Of a DNA stretch of 25,249 nt, positions 20,786 to 25,249 are shown piece after piece. The DNA comes from a virus: IMG/VR virus record IMGVR_UViG_3300020185_000242, positions 1-25,249 of that record; one strand, 5' to 3'. A program made the translations under genes and the position numbers. The notes under the pieces are model-generated. The model worked only from the letters and a program-made list of their open reading frames with translations, did no database searches and had not been told where the DNA came from. Within the stretch, counting starts at the first letter, position 1, and every line of letters starts with the position of its first letter.

Positions 20786-21181
20786 TTATTTTTTATTTAT
20801 TGTAATATTTCCAGCTATCTTCTCTGCACTTCTACCTACTACATAACCACCAATACCTAATTGTAGTAAGTTCCAAAACTCATTTTCCAATGGCGGAATA
20901 GGTAAACCAAATAATGGTGCAACAAACTTTACATAAATAACAATAAAACCAAAAGCTAACATTAGTATTGGTCGCCAACTTCTTTGCAACCAATTACCAT
21001 TTGCTTCAGCTAATACTATTTCTGTTTGTAGTTTCTGTAATTCTAACTGTTGTTCTTGTAGAACCTTAAACACTTCGTTCTTGGCTTTTAAACGCTCCTC
21101 ATCAGACGTAAATAAACTATCAATTACTTTACCTACTTCTTTAACAACACCACCAGTAAACCATCCTAATATCTTATTCAT
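20786..21181 (-). CDS. Holin, 3TM (GTA_holin) type
   Basis: A 131-residue protein. An amphipathic and Leu/Gln-rich start (EVFKVLQEQQLELQKLQTEI) leads to GNWLQRSWRPILMLAFGFIV, the characteristic ANGNWLQRSWRP stretch of holin_3TM proteins. Membrane segments are about 70-92 and 101-117, separated by the loop FGLPIPPLENEF. Such holins make inner-membrane pores and time lysis. It lies after an M15 endolysin and a 48-residue gene, ending the lysis cluster. Start at 21181 with an 8-bp overlap. Confidence 0.85.
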   Translation of the reverse strand: MNKILGWFTGGVVKEVGKVIDSLFTSDEERLKAKNEVFKVLQEQQLELQKLQTEIVLAEANGNWLQRSWRPILMLAFGFIVIYVKFVAPLFGLPIPPLENEFWNLLQLGIGGYVVGRSAEKIAGNITINKK

Positions 21182-21320
21182 CTTTATTCCATCTTATTTG
21201 TAACTGTCCAAAGAATAAAAATATATTTACTTCTGAATAGTTAAAGTTATCATCTGGTCTGTAATATTGCCATCCAACCATCATAGCATCTGGCACTAAT
21301 AAAATTAAATTTATCTCCAT
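21174..21320 (-). CDS. Small protein in lysis cluster
   Basis: A 48-residue frame from ATG 21320, MEINLILLVPDAMMVGWQYY, then RPDDNFNYSEVNIFLFFGQL. The start shares one base with the endolysin stop (TAATG) and the stop is 8 bp inside the holin gene. The two hydrophobic parts (LILLVPDAMMVGW and VNIFLFFGQL) are too short for a clear membrane segment. It could be a lysis accessory protein by position. Function unknown. Confidence 0.55.
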   Translation of the reverse strand: MEINLILLVPDAMMVGWQYYRPDDNFNYSEVNIFLFFGQLQIRWNKDE

Positions 21321-21694
21321 TACCAACGTGCTTTTGTTTTTCTTATATCGTAGTGTGTAAATGTAGCATAAGCGGACAAACCACCTTGCAATAACTCTCC
21401 TTCGTTAATCAACAAATCAACTAATTCAAATGTTTCTTGTGGTGTCATATCAGCTATAACAATATCAGATGCTTTACCTAACTTGTGTTGGCTATTTTTA
21501 GCACCTTTTACGACATTATCGTTATAATCTGGACATCTATATCCACTATTGATTTTAATTGCAGTACCGACAACGTTTCGTAGTACTTGTAATTGGTTTG
21601 CTAACTTCTGAACGTTATGCAAAACCTTTAAAGGCATATCACATCCGCAAGAGCAATCGAATTCTGATTTATTAAAGTTTTTACTTAGCTTCAT
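21320..21694 (-). CDS. M15-type D-Ala-D-Ala carboxypeptidase/endopeptidase endolysin
   Basis: A 124-residue Peptidase_M15_3-like protein. Zinc ligands sit in the motif SQHKLGKASDI (His70, Asp77) and in FTHYDIR (His114). The start MKLSKNFNKSEFDCSCGCDM contains the family hallmark FxxSEFxC with a Cys pair. It cleaves the peptide stems of peptidoglycan. There is no signal peptide, so release needs the holin. It overlaps a short membrane protein by 14 bp upstream. Length matches phage M15 endolysins. Confidence 0.9.
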   Translation of the reverse strand: MKLSKNFNKSEFDCSCGCDMPLKVLHNVQKLANQLQVLRNVVGTAIKINSGYRCPDYNDNVVKGAKNSQHKLGKASDIVIADMTPQETFELVDLLINEGELLQGGLSAYATFTHYDIRKTKARW

Positions 21695-21836
21695 TTGGTT
21701 CTTTTAGTTTAAATATTTTCAATACAGTATAAACAATAGAAACAACTAATAAAGCTATTTTTAGCCATTGCTCAACGTTAGAAAAACTAACAGTAAAAGT
21801 CAGTAAATTAATTGCTCCTATTTTTATATCTTGCAT
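21681..21836 (-). CDS. Small single-span membrane protein, possible second lysis protein
   Basis: A 51-residue frame from ATG 21836, MQDIKIGAINLLTFTVSFSN, then VEQWLKIALLVVSIVYTVLK. One hydrophobic segment (about 25-41) is followed by a basic cytoplasmic-type tail IFKLKEPNEAK. It overlaps the endolysin gene start by 14 bp. A holin or antiholin role is possible by position, but the main holin candidate is the 3TM protein. Inference. Confidence 0.55.
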   Translation of the reverse strand: MQDIKIGAINLLTFTVSFSNVEQWLKIALLVVSIVYTVLKIFKLKEPNEAK

Positions 21837-21844
21837 ATCCAACT

Positions 21845-22198
21845 TTAGAATTTTAAAGCATCGTAGTTCAATCCAAAGAAAGCGTGTACACCATCTCCAT
21901 CAATATCAACACTTTTTGATTTCCAACCATATGGATGGTCAACTGTTCCATCTTCGTCAGCTTCTAATCCATTCCATAGAACATCAACGTGCCAATCGTC
22001 AGATAGTACTGCTTCTGTTTCTATTTCTCCATCTTCGTCAATTACTGCTTGTTCTAAAACAATATTTCCTAAATGTACGATTGTGTGTTTGTGAGTTGGG
22101 TATTCGTTTCCGTCCTCATCTGTTGCTGTTCCTAATGCATCAATTTTTGTTTGTGCTGCTTCTCTACTATCGAACTGATATTTTCCTAATTTAATCAT
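21845..22198 (-). CDS. Acidic hypothetical protein upstream of lysis genes
   Basis: A 117-residue acidic protein, MIKLGKYQFDSREAAQTKID, then LGTATDEDGNEYPTHKHTIV and a C-terminal HPYGWKSKSVDIDGDGVHAF. Repeated Asp/Glu turns and Gly (DEDGN, DIDGDG) suggest a small beta protein, perhaps calcium-binding or tail-fibre-associated. It lies between the fibre genes and the lysis cluster. No family recognised. Confidence 0.6.
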   Translation of the reverse strand: MIKLGKYQFDSREAAQTKIDALGTATDEDGNEYPTHKHTIVHLGNIVLEQAVIDEDGEIETEAVLSDDWHVDVLWNGLEADEDGTVDHPYGWKSKSVDIDGDGVHAFFGLNYDALKF

Positions 22199-22301
22199 AA
22201 TTTAATTTATTTACTCTTGTTAGTTTAATATGTGTATTTGTTACTCTTATGTATAGTTTTTTTAATTATCTTATCTTATTGTGTTTGTTATGTAAAGAAA
22301 A

Positions 22302-23495
22302 TTAACTTGTTAATGCAATTAGTTCTTGGTCTGTTAATGCTGTGTTGTATAATTTTAAATCTGCTATATTAAATGTTCTTTCATCAACTTGAGCATCAGA
22401 CAGACCACCAGTTTGAATTGAATCCCAATTAACCATACTTGCTGATACTGTATATGTTCCTAATTTAACCCCATTAGCGTATTTATGAAAAGATGTTCCA
22501 TCATAAGATATTGCAAATTTAGAATCAGTTAGTGAATTATAACAAATACCTATATTTATAGAAGAAGAACCATTAAAATAATACCAAACTTTATTGTAAA
22601 TATGTAACCCTCCACCACTATCATAAGCACTTTCTCCAGCACCTAAATTAAGCATAATATTATCAAAGTTGCCAACCCCACCATTTACTTCTAAAAACTT
22701 TGTAGCATCAAAAAACAAAGTAAACTGATTTGTTGCTTGTAGTATTGGCGAATTAATTCTTTTAGAATATTCTACTGTCCTCGTTACTGCACTTCCAGAT
22801 GTAGGGATATACGATGTAGCGTAACTGCCAGCTTCTAATTGGTGTCCAAAGTAAGCAATTGATGAATTACCTACACCTATAACTTGACCAAAATAACCTC
22901 TAATAATGGTTGTTGCAGAACCATCAGTTATGTTAAAAACTGCTTCAAATCTATCGTAACCATTTACATCACTTTGTATTTGAGTTGTTGAACCTACTTG
23001 TGTAGCGTTTTGTATAAGAGCAAAATATAAATCCCCTACATAAGAAACATTTATAGGTGTGGATATTCTTTTTCTATACCAAGAATAAGCCAATTTTTCG
23101 TTTGTGGAATATGTTCCTCCACTTATTGCGTATTCGTATCTATCAGAAGTACTATCTGGCGTTGGTATTACTGCGTTGTTTGTGCCATCTGGAGAAATTG
23201 TATTTGTTTCAGATGCTGGGCTATTGCCATAAGCTCCACTTGCACTTGTTAAAACTAAATTACTCCTACTCGGTTCTAACAATAAAGCACCTTTAGTATT
23301 ATCCTTAAAATCAATTCTTGGTTCTCCACTACCAACTGTTTCGATTAAACCATCTTTGTTTACAACAGTAGCACTACTATTTCTGCTGAATGAAAAAGTT
23401 AATGGCTTGTAATTAGAGTTTAAATCGTTATAGGCAAGCACCGTATCTTTACCAGTTGCCCATTGTCCGTTGCCCAGTTTAAGTGTATTACTCAT
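22302..23495 (-). CDS. Lectin-like tail fibre protein, copy 1
   Basis: A 397-residue beta-rich protein. It begins MSNTLKLGNGQWATGKDTVL, shares an N-terminal module (WAT-K, AYND, NYKPLTF, then KDGLIETV) with the next gene, and has the phage-structural segment GSYATSYIPTSGSAVTR (about 227-243). The C-terminal part fits a LamG/concanavalin A-like domain ending in FNIADLKLYNTALTDQELIA. Host-receptor binding at the tail tip is the likely role. It overlaps the upstream copy by 8 bp. The pair differ in their receptor parts. Confidence 0.72.
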   Translation of the reverse strand: MSNTLKLGNGQWATGKDTVLAYNDLNSNYKPLTFSFSRNSSATVVNKDGLIETVGSGEPRIDFKDNTKGALLLEPSRSNLVLTSASGAYGNSPASETNTISPDGTNNAVIPTPDSTSDRYEYAISGGTYSTNEKLAYSWYRKRISTPINVSYVGDLYFALIQNATQVGSTTQIQSDVNGYDRFEAVFNITDGSATTIIRGYFGQVIGVGNSSIAYFGHQLEAGSYATSYIPTSGSAVTRTVEYSKRINSPILQATNQFTLFFDATKFLEVNGGVGNFDNIMLNLGAGESAYDSGGGLHIYNKVWYYFNGSSSINIGICYNSLTDSKFAISYDGTSFHKYANGVKLGTYTVSASMVNWDSIQTGGLSDAQVDERTFNIADLKLYNTALTDQELIALTS

Positions 23496-24723
23496 TGTGT
23501 ATAATATTTAAGTTTAATTCTTTTACCATTTCTTCCCAAGTTCTGTAAGATGTAAGCGTTTCTAATTCAAGGTCTGTTAAAACTTCATCATAGTATGAAA
23601 TTTCTTTTGTTTTTCCGTAGAAAGGAAGAGTACCATTACCATATCTAAAATCTAATTGACTTAATCCAGTTGGTAAGCTACTTAAAGCACCACTATCGGA
23701 TAAAAATCCGTTAATAAAAACCTTTGCCCCACTTGAACTATAAGATATTGAGAGTTTATTTAATGTAGTTATATCGCCTAATACTTGATTATAACTATAT
23801 CTGTTAGTAGTTGCTCTTACAATAAAATTTACTTCATTACTTGATGCAGCGTAACCCATCCTAATAACGTTACTACCACTATTATCATTTATAGAAATAA
23901 CTTTACTTGTTAAATCATTTGCATTCGCAGCTATGTTTGCAAATAGAGTTCCTTGACTATCAGAAAAAACTTCCGAGTTTCCAGAACCACTTGCAGTTTC
24001 TTGCACTCGAGTTTGGATTGTGCCTTGTGTTGGTATGTATGAAGATGCTATGTTTCCACTTTCTAATTGCGCTGCGAATATATCTATATCAATACTATCA
24101 CTATGTAAACTATTACCAGTTATTCCAATTCTAAATTCTGCATTTAAAACACCTCCTTCAACTTTTAATCTTTGCCACTTATTTGATACTGGTAATGTAA
24201 CTCTATCAGATGCTGCGTTAACACCAATAAAAAATGTTTGTTCTACGTTAAGATTATTTTTTACATATAAAGATTTAGCACAAGTAAATGGTGTACCGCT
24301 AAAACCGCTTAACTTAATATAAGACCTATCTGAAGATGTGTTACCACCATTTAATACACATTGTATTCTTGATGCGTTTTTAGTTCCGTCTGGTGAAATA
24401 GAATAATTACTTGTTAAAGTGGCAAGCGAACCAGTCCCTTGTGAATAATTAATCCATTGACTAAAATCCTCACTATAAGTAACTAAATTTGTAGCTGCCT
24501 TTTCCAAAAGAAATACCCCATCTTCGCTATCTGTATAATCTATTCTTGGTCTGTCGTTTTCTACAACCTCAATTAAACCTTGTTTGTTTACTCTTGTACC
24601 TTTACCAGCACCAGTATATGTAAATGGTAATGGTTTAAAGTTTCCATCCTCATCATTATAAGCAAGAGTTGAACCCTTTTTAGTTGCCCACGTTCCGCCA
24701 CCAAATTTTAAAGTGTTTGCCAT
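23488..24723 (-). CDS. Lectin-like tail fibre protein, copy 2
   Basis: A 411-residue beta-rich protein. It starts MANTLKFGGGTWATKKGSTL, has the same N-terminal module as the gene at 22302-23495 (NKQGLIEVVE, RPRIDY, FLLEKAATNLVTYSEDF), the ASSYIPTQGTIQTRVQE segment, and a LamG-like C-terminus KEISYYDEVLTDLELETLTS with an extra tail TWEEMVKELNLNIIHNE. It probably binds a host surface structure. It follows a homing-type endonuclease after 2 bp. Tandem duplication of a fibre gene is clear. Confidence 0.72.
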   Translation of the reverse strand: MANTLKFGGGTWATKKGSTLAYNDEDGNFKPLPFTYTGAGKGTRVNKQGLIEVVENDRPRIDYTDSEDGVFLLEKAATNLVTYSEDFSQWINYSQGTGSLATLTSNYSISPDGTKNASRIQCVLNGGNTSSDRSYIKLSGFSGTPFTCAKSLYVKNNLNVEQTFFIGVNAASDRVTLPVSNKWQRLKVEGGVLNAEFRIGITGNSLHSDSIDIDIFAAQLESGNIASSYIPTQGTIQTRVQETASGSGNSEVFSDSQGTLFANIAANANDLTSKVISINDNSGSNVIRMGYAASSNEVNFIVRATTNRYSYNQVLGDITTLNKLSISYSSSGAKVFINGFLSDSGALSSLPTGLSQLDFRYGNGTLPFYGKTKEISYYDEVLTDLELETLTSYRTWEEMVKELNLNIIHNE

Positions 24724-24725
24724 AT

Positions 24726-25229
24726 CTATTTTGTTAAATTATATTCTTTTAATTTATCTAATTGCGTCAATGCAAAATTGTATGCTATTGATGCTCTATG
24801 TTCGGATTTAAAATATCCTAAATATATTTGATTACCATCAACTATTATTGATGACTGCCATTTTTTGTCATTTTTATGCCAAGTTACACCAGCGTAATTT
24901 GAATACTTATTATCTCTATCTTTAGTTGAATTCTCTCTTTGTGATATTACTTGTAAATTAGATAATCTGTTATCTGTTTTAACATTGTTAATATGGTCTA
25001 CAACAATATAGATGTTACTTTTGTGATTTAAAAAAGATTGAGCAACTAAACTATGCACAGTTTTAGTTTCTGCCTTTCCATCTTTACAAAGAGAAACTTT
25101 TAAATAACCATTACTTAAATTTGTTTTAGACAGTATCTTTTCTTTATTAAACTTAATACTCTTAACTCTACCTAAATCACTAACTTGATAGCTACCCTCG
25201 TATCCTTTTATGTCTTTCCAATTTTCCAT
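24726..25229 (-). CDS. NUMOD4-HNH-AP2 homing endonuclease
   Basis: A 167-residue protein with NUMOD4 (WKDIKGYEGSYQVSDLGRVK, residues 3-22), an HNH core (VHSLVAQSFL, then VVDHINNVKTDNRLSNLQVI around 77-96) and an AP2-type DNA-binding domain (YAGVTWHKNDKKWQ and LGYFKSEHRASIAYNFAL). It makes a cut in DNA and probably spreads itself into target genes. It lies directly before the fibre gene pair, a common place for such mobile genes. The start is 25229, 20 bp from the window edge. No interrupted gene or intron is visible nearby. Confidence 0.88.
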   Translation of the reverse strand: MENWKDIKGYEGSYQVSDLGRVKSIKFNKEKILSKTNLSNGYLKVSLCKDGKAETKTVHSLVAQSFLNHKSNIYIVVDHINNVKTDNRLSNLQVISQRENSTKDRDNKYSNYAGVTWHKNDKKWQSSIIVDGNQIYLGYFKSEHRASIAYNFALTQLDKLKEYNLTK

Positions 25230-25249
25230 ACTACTAATATAGTGAATTT

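Noticed and set aside
24412-24419. A further TGTTAAAG inside the fibre gene
   Set aside because: Single copy within a coding region with no phased partner; expected by chance in AT-rich DNA.
1-25249. tRNA genes, CRISPR arrays, integrase and attachment sites
   Set aside because: No cloverleaf, no evenly spaced repeat-spacer array and no integrase or recombinase gene was seen; the phased repeats at 20416-20445 are too short and close to be CRISPR.

Overview
The window is a large part of the genome of a tailed double-stranded DNA phage, or a prophage copy of one, from a Bacteroidetes host, most likely of the Flavobacteriaceae. The phage identification rests on a large terminase, a major capsid protein, an XkdF-like prohead protease, a tape measure protein, a tail chaperone pair, a holin and an M15 endolysin. 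The host assignment rests on very low GC, A/T-rich leaders with no clear Shine-Dalgarno sequences, and a near-perfect Bacteroidetes-type promoter (TTTTG, 19-nt spacer, TAGATTTG at 14998-14967). A siphovirus-like particle is inferred. No portal, integrase, major tail protein or tRNA is visible. The major capsid gene runs off the left edge, so missing head genes may lie there.

Every supported gene lies on the minus strand, so transcription runs right to left. From the right edge: (1) an HNH endonuclease, two tandem paralogous lectin-like tail fibre proteins, a hypothetical protein, and a lysis block (single-pass membrane protein, M15 peptidase, small protein, 3TM-type holin; 25229-20786). (2) A 428-bp AT-rich intergenic region holding a terminator hairpin, three 8-bp repeats at exact 11-bp phasing and a TAGATTTG promoter candidate. 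(3) An early recombination and replication block (20357-15040): small proteins, an ERF single-strand annealing protein, an SSB-like protein, a GIY-YIG endonuclease, a RecA/RepA-type ATPase, an exonuclease VIII-like nuclease, two paralogous small PD-(D/E)XK-like proteins and DUF3310. (4) A terminator and promoter, then a middle block (14937-12359): small membrane proteins, a DNA methyltransferase and a DnaA-domain-IV-like protein. (5) A terminator, then a sigma-factor-like gene heading the late operon: three small proteins, small and large terminase, tail chaperone with a -1 frameshift extension, tail completion proteins, baseplate-like proteins, tape measure, prohead protease, scaffold candidate and capsid (12100-1).

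Many genes overlap by 1-30 nt (TAATG and ATGA junctions), so translational coupling is likely. About fifteen genes are under 62 codons; they were read directly from the sequence and placed by their fit between neighbours.

The most notable observations are: a canonical -1 frameshift site (T TTT TTC, in phase) in the tail chaperone gene, opening an 84-residue extension that ends exactly at the next start codon; a phased operator or iteron array before the early operon; four terminator hairpins whose wobble pairs form only in minus-strand RNA; and a leader element repeated at fixed distance before two late genes.
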